Below the pieces are notes generated by a model. The model had not been told where the DNA came from. It did not search any database and was given only the letters and a program-made list of their open reading frames with translations. Below, in pieces: positions 39,072-47,381 of a DNA stretch of 64,000 bases (position 1 is its first letter; every line of letters begins with the position of its first letter). Source of the DNA: Guptibacillus hwajinpoensis (lineage in GTDB: Bacteria > Bacillota > Bacilli > Bacillales > Guptibacillaceae); the NCBI RefSeq assembly GCF_029277305.1, contig NZ_CP119526.1. One strand, 5' to 3'. Position numbers and translations under genes: made by a program.

Positions 39072-41783
39072 ATGGCAAATCATGAACTTTATAACTCAAA
39101 AGCAACATTCGATGCCAATGGTAAATCATATTCCTTCTATCGCCTTCAGGCGCTAGAAGAAGCAGGTATCGCTAAAGTAAGCAAGCTCCCTTATACGATC
39201 AAGATTTTGCTTGAATCAGTTCTACGTCAGTATGACGGTAAAGTAATTAAAGAAGAACATATCGAAAATCTCGCTAAATGGGGAACTAGCGAGCAAAACA
39301 AAGATATTGACGTACCATTTAAACCTTCACGCGTTATTCTTCAGGATTTCACAGGCGTACCAGCTGTTGTTGACCTTGCGTCACTTCGTAAAGCAATGGC
39401 AGACATTGGTGGAGACCCTGACAAAATCAACCCTGAAATTCCAGTGGATCTTGTAATTGACCACTCAGTACAGGTTGATAAATATGCTTCTGATGATGCG
39501 CTTGAATTTAATATGAATAAAGAATTTGAACGTAACCTTGAGCGTTATAAGTTCCTTAAATGGGCTCAAGATGCATTTGATAACTATCGTGCCGTTCCAC
39601 CGGCAACGGGTATCGTTCACCAAGTAAACCTTGAGTACGTTGCGAACGTTGTTCAAGAAAATACGGTAGATGGTGAGAATATCGCTTATCCAGATACACT
39701 ATTCGGAACAGATTCCCATACAACAATGATCAATGGTCTTGGCGTCCTTGGATGGGGCGTAGGTGGTATCGAAGCTGAAGCAGGAATGCTTGGTCAACCT
39801 TCTTATTTCCCTGTACCTGAAGTTATTGGTGTGAAACTTATTGGTGAACTTCCAAGCGGAACAACTGCAACTGATCTTGCATTGAAAGTGACGCAGCTTC
39901 TTCGTGAGAAAAAAGTTGTTGGTAAATTCGTTGAATTCTTCGGTCCTGGTCTATCTGGCATGCCGCTTGCAGACCGTGCGACAATTTCAAACATGGCACC
40001 TGAGCAAGGGTCTACTTGTAGCTTCTTCCCAGTAGATGAAGAAGCGTTAGAGTACATGCGCTTAACTGGTCGCTCTGAAGAGCACATCAATCTTGTTCGT
40101 GAATATTCAATTGCTAACGGCTTATTCTATACACCAGAATCAGAAGATCCTGATTTCTCTAGTGTTGTTGAACTTGATCTTGGAACAGTAGAACCAAGTC
40201 TTGCAGGACCTAAGCGTCCACAGGATTTAATTCTTCTTTCTGATATGAAAAAAGAATTTAACAAAGCACTTACAGCTCCTCAAGGCAACCAGGGTCTAGG
40301 TATGGATAAGAAAGAAATCGATAAAGAAGCAGTTGTTAAATTTAACGATGGCAAAGAAGTAACAATGAAGACTGGTGCAGTTGCAATCGCTGCGATTACT
40401 AGCTGTACAAATACTTCGAACCCGTCTGTTATGCTTGGAGCAGCACTTCTTGCGAAGAAGGCTGTTGAAAAAGGTCTTAAAGTTCCTGAGTACGTTAAAA
40501 CAAGTCTTGCTCCAGGATCAAAAGTTGTAACTGACTACCTTGATAAGTCAGGGCTTATGCCTTACTTGAGAGATCTTGGTTTCCACCTTGTTGGTTACGG
40601 CTGTACAACATGTATCGGTAACTCTGGTCCACTTAAAGAAGAAATTGAAGATGCTGTTGCTAAGTCAGATCTTACAGTAACTTCAGTTCTATCTGGTAAC
40701 CGTAACTTTGAAGGACGCATTCATCCTCTTGTGAAAGCAAACTACCTAGCTTCACCACCGCTAGTAGTGGCTTATGCACTTGCGGGAACTGTTGACTTTG
40801 ATCTTCACTCTGAATCATTTGGTAAAGACAAAGATGGCAACGATGTATTCTTGAAAGATCTATGGCCATCAGCAGAAGAAATTAAGAAAGCAGTTGCTGA
40901 GACTGTTACACCTGAAATGTTTAAGCGTCAGTATAAAACAGTGTTTGATGAAAATAAACGTTGGAATGAATTGAGCACTAGTGAAGGAGAACTATATAAC
41001 TGGGATGATGAGTCCACTTATATTCAAAACCCTCCATTCTTCGAAAATCTTTCTAAAGATCCAGAAGATATTCATGAGCTTAAAGACCTAAGAGCGGTTG
41101 CGAAGTTCGGCGATTCCGTTACAACGGATCACATTTCACCAGCAGGTGCGATTGCGAAAGAAATGCCTGCAGGACAGTATTTGCAAGATAACGGCGTACG
41201 CCCAATTGACTTTAACTCTTATGGTTCTCGTCGTGGTAACCACGAAGTTATGATGCGTGGTACATTCGGAAACATTCGTATCCGTAATGAAATTGCACCA
41301 GGTACAGAAGGTGGCTGGACTACTTTCTGGAAAACGGATGAAGTTATGCCGATTTACGATGCAGCTATGAAGTATAAAGAAGAAGGAACAGGTCTTGTAG
41401 TTCTTGCTGGTAAAGATTACGGCATGGGAAGCTCACGTGACTGGGCTGCTAAAGGAACGAATCTTCTTGGAATCAAAACGGTTATCGCTGAAAGCTATGA
41501 AAGAATTCACCGCAGTAACCTTGTTCTTATGGGTGTGCTTCCTCTTCAATTTAGAGATGGCGAAAGTGCTGATACGTATAACTTAACTGGTAAAGAAACG
41601 TTTGATGTTGAAATTACAGAGAACGTTAAACCAAGAGACGAAATCAACGTAACAGCTACTTCACCTGAAGGCGAAAAGCAAACATTTAAAGTTCTAGCTC
41701 GTTTTGATAGTGAAGTTGAAATCGACTACTATCGTCACGGCGGAATCCTTCAAATGGTTCTTCGCGACAAAATTGCAAACTAA
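39072..41783 (+). CDS. citB: Aconitate hydratase (citB/acnA)
   Basis: A 903-residue enzyme of the AcnA type. The three cluster Cys are visible in ITSCTNTSNP and YGCTTCIGNSGP, and the C-terminal swivel domain has GMGSSRDWAAKG. It interconverts citrate and isocitrate in the TCA cycle and in Bacillus also binds RNA when the [4Fe-4S] cluster is lost. Strong GGAGGAGGG site; a CcpC-like dyad stands upstream. The thioredoxin-like gene yneN that follows citB in B. subtilis is missing here. Confidence 0.97.
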   Translation: MANHELYNSKATFDANGKSYSFYRLQALEEAGIAKVSKLPYTIKILLESVLRQYDGKVIKEEHIENLAKWGTSEQNKDIDVPFKPSRVILQDFTGVPAVVDLASLRKAMADIGGDPDKINPEIPVDLVIDHSVQVDKYASDDALEFNMNKEFERNLERYKFLKWAQDAFDNYRAVPPATGIVHQVNLEYVANVVQENTVDGENIAYPDTLFGTDSHTTMINGLGVLGWGVGGIEAEAGMLGQPSYFPVPEVIGVKLIGELPSGTTATDLALKVTQLLREKKVVGKFVEFFGPGLSGMPLADRATISNMAPEQGSTCSFFPVDEEALEYMRLTGRSEEHINLVREYSIANGLFYTPESEDPDFSSVVELDLGTVEPSLAGPKRPQDLILLSDMKKEFNKALTAPQGNQGLGMDKKEIDKEAVVKFNDGKEVTMKTGAVAIAAITSCTNTSNPSVMLGAALLAKKAVEKGLKVPEYVKTSLAPGSKVVTDYLDKSGLMPYLRDLGFHLVGYGCTTCIGNSGPLKEEIEDAVAKSDLTVTSVLSGNRNFEGRIHPLVKANYLASPPLVVAYALAGTVDFDLHSESFGKDKDGNDVFLKDLWPSAEEIKKAVAETVTPEMFKRQYKTVFDENKRWNELSTSEGELYNWDDESTYIQNPPFFENLSKDPEDIHELKDLRAVAKFGDSVTTDHISPAGAIAKEMPAGQYLQDNGVRPIDFNSYGSRRGNHEVMMRGTFGNIRIRNEIAPGTEGGWTTFWKTDEVMPIYDAAMKYKEEGTGLVVLAGKDYGMGSSRDWAAKGTNLLGIKTVIAESYERIHRSNLVLMGVLPLQFRDGESADTYNLTGKETFDVEITENVKPRDEINVTATSPEGEKQTFKVLARFDSEVEIDYYRHGGILQMVLRDKIAN

Positions 41784-41793
41784 AGAATGTTCA

Positions 41794-41825
41794 AAAGGTG
41801 ACCTAAAAATGGGTCACCTTTTTTT
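41794..41825 (+). terminator. Terminator after aconitase gene
   Basis: A 10-base-pair stem (41794-41803 with 41812-41821) followed by T residues. Confidence 0.88.
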
Positions 41826-41828
41826 GTA

Positions 41829-41945
41829 TGGTCTCTAATAGCTTGTTGACTATATAGAACCCACACTTATCGTATTGAAGCGGAAGGAGGCTCACCGCCC
41901 GCCCCGCGGAAAGCGAGCATCCTGGAGCGGAAATAAGCTCACTCA
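41829..41945 (+). repeat. Dispersed intergenic repeat, copy 3 (decayed)
   Basis: The core from GAAGCGGAAGGAGGCTCACC to GGAGCGGAAA is intact and has the same internal deletion as copy 2, but the left end is degenerate (GTCTCTAATAGCTTGTTG) and the right inverted end is absent. Confidence 0.7.
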
Positions 41946-42054
41946 TTTTTTTCATTTAAAGAAATAAATAAACAAAAAAATCCGAATATGTAATAAGTTT
42001 TGGAAAATCGGGAATACTTGCAATAAACAAGTCCGTTTAAGAAAGGAGACTAAC

Positions 42055-42183
42055 ATGAGAAAGTCTAAAAAAGTATCATTTAAAGAACTTGTCATGCAAA
42101 ATAAGCTTGAGCTTATGAACGATAAAAAAGCAATCGAACGTATTGAAGACAAATTTGAGCAAAAACACGCTAAAAATTTGTAA
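42055..42183 (+). CDS. Fur-regulated basic protein (FbpA/FbpB-like)
   Basis: A 42-residue basic peptide from ATG 42055 behind AAAGGAGA. The pattern RKSKKVSFKELVMQNKLELMNDKKAIERIEDKFEQKH (read in parts) fits the Fbp family: a Lys/Arg-rich start, SFKELV-x-NK-EL, then ERIE-x-EKH. In B. subtilis these small proteins help the FsrA RNA shut down iron-rich enzymes, including aconitase, during iron starvation. Here the gene lies next to the aconitase gene. I see no Fur box upstream, so iron control is not shown. Confidence 0.65.
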   Translation: MRKSKKVSFKELVMQNKLELMNDKKAIERIEDKFEQKHAKNL

Positions 42184-42240
42184 CAGGGTAGATATTTCTC
42201 CTCCAATTGCACAGCCTAATATGTAAAGGAGGAGATAGTA

Positions 42241-42384
42241 ATGAGTAATCCTAAACGCTTTCCTAAATCTTTTAAGCCGAATCACCTTGCTTCAGTCAAT
42301 CCTGAAGCAGAAGGAAACAAAGGCAAACAGATGCAGACGAAAGGGAATCAGGAACCAGACTATGCACCCCCTAAAGGGAAGTAG
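42241..42384 (+). CDS. sspN: Small acid-soluble spore protein N (SspN)
   Basis: A 47-residue gene from ATG 42241 behind AAGGAGGAG. The protein runs PKRFPKSFKPNHL, then GNKGKQMQTKGN, and ends PDYAPPKGK, the SspN pattern. In B. subtilis sspN and tlp form one forespore operon; here two extra genes separate them. Confidence 0.85.
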   Translation: MSNPKRFPKSFKPNHLASVNPEAEGNKGKQMQTKGNQEPDYAPPKGK

Positions 42385-42392
42385 ACTAATCA

Positions 42393-42426
42393 AAACCAGA
42401 AAGGAAATAACTTTCTGGTTTATTTC
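42393..42426 (+). terminator. Terminator after sspN
   Basis: An 11-base-pair stem (42393-42403 with 42411-42421) followed by a T-rich stretch. Confidence 0.75.
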
Positions 42427-42522
42427 ATTTTTAACAAGTTCTTTTCAATCACCGTAAAACTGTCCCAAAAGGATAAAGGGGTGCGAACGGTTAGATATAA
42501 GAACGTTTTCGGGGGGACAATT

Positions 42523-43047
42523 ATGACAATCACAGCAAAAATTCAACCTATTTCTACGATGGGAGTGGAAGAAGGCACGAAGGAAGATCTTCTATTAAAA
42601 GAACTTGAAATTAAAATGCAACAAATGGGTTATTTAGTACCTTACCGTGAAGAATTGAACTGGGAGAGAACAATAGCGAGTCTTGAGCTAGGCGAAGCAC
42701 AGTCACTTCATCAATTAAAGAAAGCAGCAGCAAGAAATGATCGGGTATTGCTTATCTATGCGAGACTTTTTAAGGGAACAATTTTCCAACACCTTATTCT
42801 TCATCCTAACCATTCAGGAATCTATCTTCCGTTTCGGTTTGATGAACCTTTTACGATTCAAATTGAAGGCCAAAAAATTTGGATTGGTTCTTCTGTAAGG
42901 CTTCTTGAGGAATTATCATGGCTACAAATTAGCTTTGATCAGGGAAATCATAATGACACCGTCAAAGATTACTGGCAGAATCTTATGGAGATATCTAGAA
43001 AAAGTGTTGATTACATGAGTCCGATTATTTTTGAAGAAGCCATTTAG
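42523..43047 (+). CDS. Hypothetical soluble protein, 174 residues
   Basis: ATG 42523 follows GGGGGGAC; the longer frame from 42481 has no ribosome site. The protein is soluble, with a helical N-terminus (KEDLLLKELEIKMQQMGY), a beta-rich middle (IYLPFRFDEPFTIQIEGQKIWIGS) and a helical end. No motif or family is recognised. It is followed 46 bases later by a cyclodeaminase-like gene and lies between the spore genes sspN and tlp, so forespore expression is possible but not shown. Confidence 0.6.
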   Translation: MTITAKIQPISTMGVEEGTKEDLLLKELEIKMQQMGYLVPYREELNWERTIASLELGEAQSLHQLKKAAARNDRVLLIYARLFKGTIFQHLILHPNHSGIYLPFRFDEPFTIQIEGQKIWIGSSVRLLEELSWLQISFDQGNHNDTVKDYWQNLMEISRKSVDYMSPIIFEEAI

Positions 43048-43093
43048 GAGATTTTAACAAAGAAAGATCGGGTATGGACATATAAGGTGGGTG

Positions 43094-43588
43094 ATGAATA
43101 TGGAAAGACAACAAAAAGTTGGCACTGAGATTTATCGAATGTTAGAGGAATCTGGGCCACCATATGGATGTGGGACCGCTGGAATTGTTGGTGGCTTCGC
43201 GGCACGACTAGCGATTATGAGCCTTACAATTTCTGATATTGACCATGACTTACATGATGTACCAGGTACGTTCTTTCTTCTTTGTGATGAAGACAACCAA
43301 GAATTTCAATCATTTCTCGATGGGGAGGAAGAGCGGTCGATAAACGACGTACCTCTTCAGCTGTTGGAATGTTCTTATCGTCTTCTAGTCGCGCTATCCT
43401 CTTATGAGAATCAAATCCAGGATAATGTTGTTGTGGATTACCGAATGGGAATGAGGATGTTAAATCAAGTGTTTCTAGCTGCTGAAAACATTCTCCTCTC
43501 AAACGGGTGTAGTGCAGAGATACGAAAAGATATGCTTTATTATGAGAATAAATTATCTGGAACGATTCCTAAAAGCTTACAATCCTAA
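43094..43588 (+). CDS. FTCD_C (cyclodeaminase/cyclohydrolase)-like helical protein
   Basis: About 164 residues; ATG 43094 is used, though ATG 43100 is also well spaced from AAGGTGGG. The segment PPYGCGTAGIVGGFAARLAIMSLTIS near residues 22-47 resembles the glycine-rich helix start of the formiminotransferase-cyclodeaminase C-terminal domain (APGGGSVAAL-type), and the rest is all-helical with the domain's order. Those proteins remove ammonia from formimino-tetrahydrofolate or act as folate cyclohydrolases; key residues are only partly kept. The call is tentative. Confidence 0.5.
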   Translation: MNMERQQKVGTEIYRMLEESGPPYGCGTAGIVGGFAARLAIMSLTISDIDHDLHDVPGTFFLLCDEDNQEFQSFLDGEEERSINDVPLQLLECSYRLLVALSSYENQIQDNVVVDYRMGMRMLNQVFLAAENILLSNGCSAEIRKDMLYYENKLSGTIPKSLQS

Positions 43589-43673
43589 ATAAGGAAACAT
43601 AACCCGCTTGATAACAGACATACTAGAAGTGTGCCATCATGCACATCAAATTCTAGGTCAAGGGGGATATGAT

Positions 43674-43889
43674 ATGAAAGCTAATCCAGACGATCGTCGA
43701 GACAATGCAGCTAAATTACAAGAAATGGTTCAGGATACAATTGAAAACAAAAGGGATGCAGAGGCATCTCTAGAGTTTACCGATAGTGCCGAACAAAAGA
43801 AACAGATTGAAGCGAAAAATCATCGCCGTGAAGAAAGTATTGAAGCGATGCGAAATGAAATTAAAGATGAATCCAATAATCATCAATAA
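43674..43889 (+). CDS. tlp: Small acid-soluble spore protein Tlp
   Basis: A 71-residue protein from ATG 43674; the longer frame from 43608 adds residues unlike the family. NPDDRRDNAAKLQEMVQDTIENKRDAEASLEF (in parts) and EAKNHRREESIEAMRNEIKDE are typical of Tlp, a thioredoxin-like-named forespore protein. In B. subtilis it follows sspN. Confidence 0.93.
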   Translation: MKANPDDRRDNAAKLQEMVQDTIENKRDAEASLEFTDSAEQKKQIEAKNHRREESIEAMRNEIKDESNNHQ

Positions 43890-43896
43890 CTGCATT

Positions 43897-43927
43897 GACT
43901 GAATGGCTCTTAGCCATTCAGTCTTTC
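43897..43927 (+). terminator. Terminator after tlp
   Basis: A perfect 11-base-pair stem (43897-43907 with 43913-43923, loop TCTTA) plus T residues. Confidence 0.85.
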
Positions 43928-43960
43928 TAATTTAATATTGCTTTAAGGTGGTTCTTTTCT

Positions 43961-44074
43961 AAAGACTCTTTTCTAAAAGATTGTTGCTTTTGAAACAATT
44001 ATTGAATAAAAACCACACTTCGCTAATTGGAGCGGAAATGAACCCGCTATAACAACAATGTCTACGAAAAGAGC
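43961..44074 (+). repeat. Dispersed intergenic repeat, copy 4 (minimal)
   Basis: Both ends are present (GACTCTTTTCTAAAAGATTG and CAACAATGTCTACGAAAAG), but the core is reduced to a single GCTAATTGGAGCGGAAATGAACCC stretch, with the entire G+C-rich hairpin missing. An extra partial left end lies just upstream, near 43944. Confidence 0.8.
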
Positions 44075-44126
44075 AATTATGGTAAAATATTAATGAAACA
44101 ATGTAACAGTAAGAGGAGGAATTTTT

Positions 44127-44564
44127 TTGTACATAGCAACAACTCCAATAGAGGTTCGTTATGCTGAAACAGATCAGATGGGTGTAGTCTATCATGCTAA
44201 CTATCTGATTTGGTTTGAGTTAGGACGAACAGCTTTAATAAATGATCTTGGCTTTCGATATGCTGATATGGAGAAAGAGGGGATTTTATCACCTGTCGTA
44301 GACATAAAGGCAAGCTACAAGCGCCCAGTCCGATATGGTGATCAAGTGATGATACGAACGTGGGTAGAAACGTATGACGGTATTCGGGTGTGTTATGGAT
44401 ATGAAGTGTTGAACGGTGAAGGGGAAATATGTGTAACTGGAGAGTCAGTTCACACATGTGTGAAGCGTGAATCATTTCGTCCTGTCTCCATTCGGAGAAA
44501 ATTCCCAGAATGGCATAAAGCGTATGAAGAAGTTAAAAAAGAGCCTGTTATGGATCGGATGTAA
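44127..44564 (+). CDS. yneP: YneP, YbgC/4HBT-type acyl-CoA thioesterase
   Basis: A 145-residue hotdog-fold protein starting with TTG 44127 behind GAGGAGGAA. The family site VRYAETDQMGVVYHANYLIWFE near residues 10-31 contains the catalytic Asp. It hydrolyses acyl-CoA or acyl-protein thioesters; the natural substrate of YneP is not known. yneQ follows after two bases, as in B. subtilis. Confidence 0.9.
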   Translation: MYIATTPIEVRYAETDQMGVVYHANYLIWFELGRTALINDLGFRYADMEKEGILSPVVDIKASYKRPVRYGDQVMIRTWVETYDGIRVCYGYEVLNGEGEICVTGESVHTCVKRESFRPVSIRRKFPEWHKAYEEVKKEPVMDRM

Positions 44565-44566
44565 CG

Positions 44567-44881
44567 ATGGCATTTGGACTATCAAAGCGGGAATTAGCAG
44601 AATGGAAAGAAAGAGTCGCTTCTGGAGAAGTCGCTTTGCTAACACATTTCTGGTATGATCCAAGGTTTCCAGAATATAAAACGGTAACGAAAGCAGGATG
44701 CAGTAATAAAGCAACTCTTGCCAGATGGGGAGAGAAATACGGATTAAAAGCCGAATGGATGCATGATCGAGAGGAATTTCCACATTTTGATTTACTAGGT
44801 GATGATCAGTTCCGCATTCTTCAATCAGAAGGACTAAATTCGCACATTAATCGGTTCAATTTGAAACCGACTTTTAAATGA
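44567..44881 (+). CDS. yneQ: YneQ, conserved protein of unknown function
   Basis: A 104-residue soluble protein with the YneQ pattern: GLSKRELAEWKERV, LLTHFWYDPRFP, TVTKAGC, WGEKYGLKAEWMH and EFPHFDLLG. One Cys is conserved in KAGC. It is coupled to yneP. No function is known. Confidence 0.88.
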   Translation: MAFGLSKRELAEWKERVASGEVALLTHFWYDPRFPEYKTVTKAGCSNKATLARWGEKYGLKAEWMHDREEFPHFDLLGDDQFRILQSEGLNSHINRFNLKPTFK

Positions 44882-44882
44882 A

Positions 44883-44913
44883 AAAACGCGAAAGCACTTG
44901 GCTTTCGCGTTTT
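44883..44913. terminator. Bidirectional terminator between yneQ and yneR
   Basis: A perfect 13-base-pair stem (44883-44895 with 44901-44913, loop ACTTG). Confidence 0.92.
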
Positions 44914-44921
44914 ATAATCAA

Positions 44922-45212
44922 TTAATTACCGTGAACGAATTCAATTTCATCCTTGTTGCGGCTAAACTTAACTGTAAAATCTTGATTTTCAAAGAACCAA
45001 ATATCTTTTTCTTCAACAAAAAAGGTAATGCCCTCTTCTTGAATACTGAGAGCGGGTTCGGCTGGTGCTTCTACAGTCATTCCAAGTGAGAAGCCATCCT
45101 GTACTGTGCTGCAACCGCCAACACGTACAAAAAAGCGGAGGTTATCACCTTCTGTTAGTTCCATTTCCCGTTTAAACCATTTCATAGCGGGTTTCGTAAT
45201 TGTCATTTTCAT
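44922..45212 (-). CDS. yneR: YneR, HesB/IscA-like protein
   Basis: A 96-residue protein from ATG 45212 behind GGAGGAAT; the longer frame from 45299 is not needed. VGGCSTVQDGFSLGM is the family's turn with its single Cys. HesB-like proteins of this short type are thought to bind iron-sulfur clusters or to act in their sensing, but a C-terminal CxC is missing here, so a full cluster carrier role is doubtful. A Cys-shifted relative is at 25009-25293. Gene order yneP-yneQ-yneR is as in B. subtilis. Confidence 0.9.
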   Translation of the reverse strand: MKMTITKPAMKWFKREMELTEGDNLRFFVRVGGCSTVQDGFSLGMTVEAPAEPALSIQEEGITFFVEEKDIWFFENQDFTVKFSRNKDEIEFVHGN

Positions 45213-45360
45213 ATATATTCCTCCTTGCCGTACAAGTCTACCACCTCTATTATAAAGAAGTAGCACCAACTTGCAAAAAGAAAAGGGTTCATTTCGCAAT
45301 AAACGTTAAAATCTCATACAATGAGGGTATAAATGGAAGTGAAATGGGGAGGTTTTTCTA

Positions 45361-46287
45361 GTGAAAAAACAGAGAGCATGGCTGTTTTTATTCCTCATTC
45401 TTGCTGGAAGTATTCTTCTAAGTATTAAGCCAGTGATGGAATACCGCAGTCAACGTTTAAATGAAATAAAGCAAGCTGCCTCAATGATGGTGATGAATAA
45501 AGCACCAAATGAAACGGTCATTTCATCTATTGCAGATAAAAAAGATTCAGAAAGCACAACGGTTACTCCAGAAGTAACGAGTAAAGAAGTAGAAGAAGTA
45601 TCAACTTCCAAAGAAGATGGTGAGAAAGATCCTGATGTAACGATGGTTGGTCTTGGAGATTCACTAACAAAAGGGAGTGGAGATTCAACTGGTCAAGGGT
45701 ACATCGGGCGGCTAGCAGCGAATATAGAGAATGAAGCAGATACATCCGTTCTAGTTGAGAACTATGCAGTACATGGTAGAAGAACACCTAAATTATATAA
45801 GATGCTGAATGAAGAAAATGTCAAAGAAGCATTAGGCGATGCTGATGTTATTGTTATGAGCATAGGTGGAAATGATTTGATGAAAGTTGTGAAAGAACAT
45901 TTTCTCGATCTTCAAATGGATGATTTTCAAAAAGAGCAAACAAATTATGTTGAACGTCTTAATCAAATCATGAATAGAATCAGAAGCATTAATTCCGAAG
46001 CACCCATCTTATTTATTGGACTTTATAATCCATTATTAGTGAATTTTCAATCAGTAACAGAAATTGATCAAATCGTTCAGCGTTGGAATGGAGCGACGCA
46101 AGAAACTGTTGAGAAAGATGAAAACACAACTTTTGTACCCATCTACGAATTGTTTCATTCAGTTGATGAAAATCTGTTCTTTGAAGATGGTTTCCATCCA
46201 AATGATCAAGGGTATGAATTAATGGCGAGGCAAATTCAGTATCGCCTTCAACAAGATGAACTAGTTGAAGATATCCCATTTGAATAG
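45361..46287 (+). CDS. Membrane-anchored SGNH/GDSL-family hydrolase
   Basis: A 308-residue protein from GTG 45361 behind GGGGAGG. N-terminal membrane anchor (residues 7-23), an 60-residue Ser/Thr/Glu-rich linker, then an SGNH hydrolase domain: GLGDSLTKG with Ser 101, the oxyanion Gly in NYAVHGRRT, GGND near residue 165 and DGFHPND near 285 with the Asp-His pair. It resembles YpmR-like lipase/esterases of Bacillus, which act outside the cell on unknown acyl or acetyl substrates. Confidence 0.88.
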   Translation: MKKQRAWLFLFLILAGSILLSIKPVMEYRSQRLNEIKQAASMMVMNKAPNETVISSIADKKDSESTTVTPEVTSKEVEEVSTSKEDGEKDPDVTMVGLGDSLTKGSGDSTGQGYIGRLAANIENEADTSVLVENYAVHGRRTPKLYKMLNEENVKEALGDADVIVMSIGGNDLMKVVKEHFLDLQMDDFQKEQTNYVERLNQIMNRIRSINSEAPILFIGLYNPLLVNFQSVTEIDQIVQRWNGATQETVEKDENTTFVPIYELFHSVDENLFFEDGFHPNDQGYELMARQIQYRLQQDELVEDIPFE

Positions 46288-46364
46288 ACGTTTGATGGAG
46301 TGACAATTTGCACTTATTGAACTAATATTATTGACAGAGCAGTAGGTAAAGGTAGGGAACGAGC

Positions 46365-47018
46365 ATGGAAGAGACGTTGAATTACGAAGAACTATACAAT
46401 GTACTTGCAAATCGTTACGAAGTACAAGGTGTCATTACTCCTAATACAAAATTAATCTTTATATTGGAATCTCCGCATATTGCTGAAATAAAACATGGGG
46501 TGCCAGTAGCTGGTCCCTCTGGTGCTACGATGTCAAAAAAGTTATTTGGTGAAGAATATGGTAAGCCACTTGGTCTTCTTCTTCAGAAACAGTTAGAGGA
46601 GAGCAAGGATCGACCTTCTCTCGATGTCGTTGGGCTACTAAACGTTTGCAATATTCCTATGCAGAAGCGCCCATACGAAAAAGAGGATATTGAGCAATCG
46701 AACGGTTTCTTGAACCACCTGGAAACCATTCGAATATCAAATCAGAAAAGTCAATTCAAAGATGAGAATCTAAATAACGTTCAAAGTTTTATTTTGAGTA
46801 AGTTTCAACATAGGCTAGAATCTCTAGTTGATCGAGAATTAACAATTGTTCCGTGTGGGCGGTTTGCTCAAAAATTCTTCAAGCTTGCAAATGTGTCTAG
46901 TCAGAAGTGGACAGTTGTTGAAGAAGTTCCCCATCCCTCTTATAATTCATGGAGTCGTGAGCGATACCAGACTCCTGTAAATAACGTGATTCAAGAATTA
47001 AACCGTCATAAAATATAA
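46365..47018 (+). CDS. Uracil-DNA glycosylase-superfamily-like protein
   Basis: A 217-residue protein. The motif order fits the UDG fold: LIFILESPH near residue 30 (strand plus water-activating loop), VAGPSGATM, VVGLLNVCNIP (strand and binding loop), LTIVPCGRFAQKFF, and VPHPSYNSW near the end, the place of the HPS DNA-insertion loop. No Fe-S Cys cluster typical of family 4/5 is seen, and the family 1 GQDPYH is absent, so its substrate is uncertain. It has its own promoter region and terminator. The match is by motif order only. Confidence 0.55.
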   Translation: MEETLNYEELYNVLANRYEVQGVITPNTKLIFILESPHIAEIKHGVPVAGPSGATMSKKLFGEEYGKPLGLLLQKQLEESKDRPSLDVVGLLNVCNIPMQKRPYEKEDIEQSNGFLNHLETIRISNQKSQFKDENLNNVQSFILSKFQHRLESLVDRELTIVPCGRFAQKFFKLANVSSQKWTVVEEVPHPSYNSWSRERYQTPVNNVIQELNRHKI

Positions 47019-47040
47019 GCATGTTTATTAATTCTTATGA

Positions 47041-47073
47041 AAAAGCTTCGTTCAACTTGAACGAAGCTTTTTT
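47041..47073 (+). terminator. Terminator before the quorum-sensing cassette
   Basis: A perfect 15-base-pair stem (47041-47055 with 47057-47071; inner pairs open to form a loop) ending in T residues. It insulates the pheromone gene from upstream transcription. Confidence 0.92.
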
Positions 47074-47080
47074 GATGGGC

Positions 47081-47103
47081 CGTTTGCGCAATTTAAGCAA
47101 ACG
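47081..47103. promoter_or_regulatory. Candidate operator of the PlcR-like regulator
   Basis: CGTTTGC (47081-47087) and GCAAACG (47097-47103) are a perfect 7-base inverted repeat with 9 bases between, located about 50-70 bases before the pheromone start and just upstream of possible -35/-10 elements (TTGGAA at 47112; TAATAT at 47124). It differs from the PlcR box TATGNA-N4-TNCATA, so the regulator would have a different specificity. Confidence 0.45.
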
Positions 47104-47153
47104 CATAACTATTGGAAACGTTGTAATATAAATGTAACAAAGGGGGTGTTGAT

Positions 47154-47291
47154 TTGAAAAAGTGGGCAGCTCTACTTTTCCTTTCTATTGTCGTATTCAG
47201 TGGTTATGCTGTAGCTCCTTCACACTCGCAGGAAGTAGTACAAGTTTCAAATTATATAATGAATGATGAAGATCTTCCTTATTGCCATTAA
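47154..47291 (+). CDS. PapR-like exported signalling peptide precursor
   Basis: A 45-codon gene starting with TTG 47154 behind the very strong AAAGGGGGTG. The product has a signal peptide (KKWAALLFLSIVVFSGYAVA), a short polar middle and the C-terminal heptapeptide EDLPYCH. PapR of Bacillus cereus is 48 residues, has the same build and ends in ADLPFEF or SDMPFEF, which is trimmed and re-imported to activate PlcR. Here the D-L-P-aromatic core is kept. The convergent gene 190 bases on encodes a PlcR-like receptor. The Cys in the end of the peptide is unusual for PapR. Confidence 0.75.
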   Translation: MKKWAALLFLSIVVFSGYAVAPSHSQEVVQVSNYIMNDEDLPYCH

Positions 47292-47381
47292 AGAATGAAG
47301 AGGGGTTTAGAATTTGGTAGCAGCCGAAGATATACAAATTAGAATAAATAGTCCGTAAAATTAGTGAAAGGAGGACATGCA

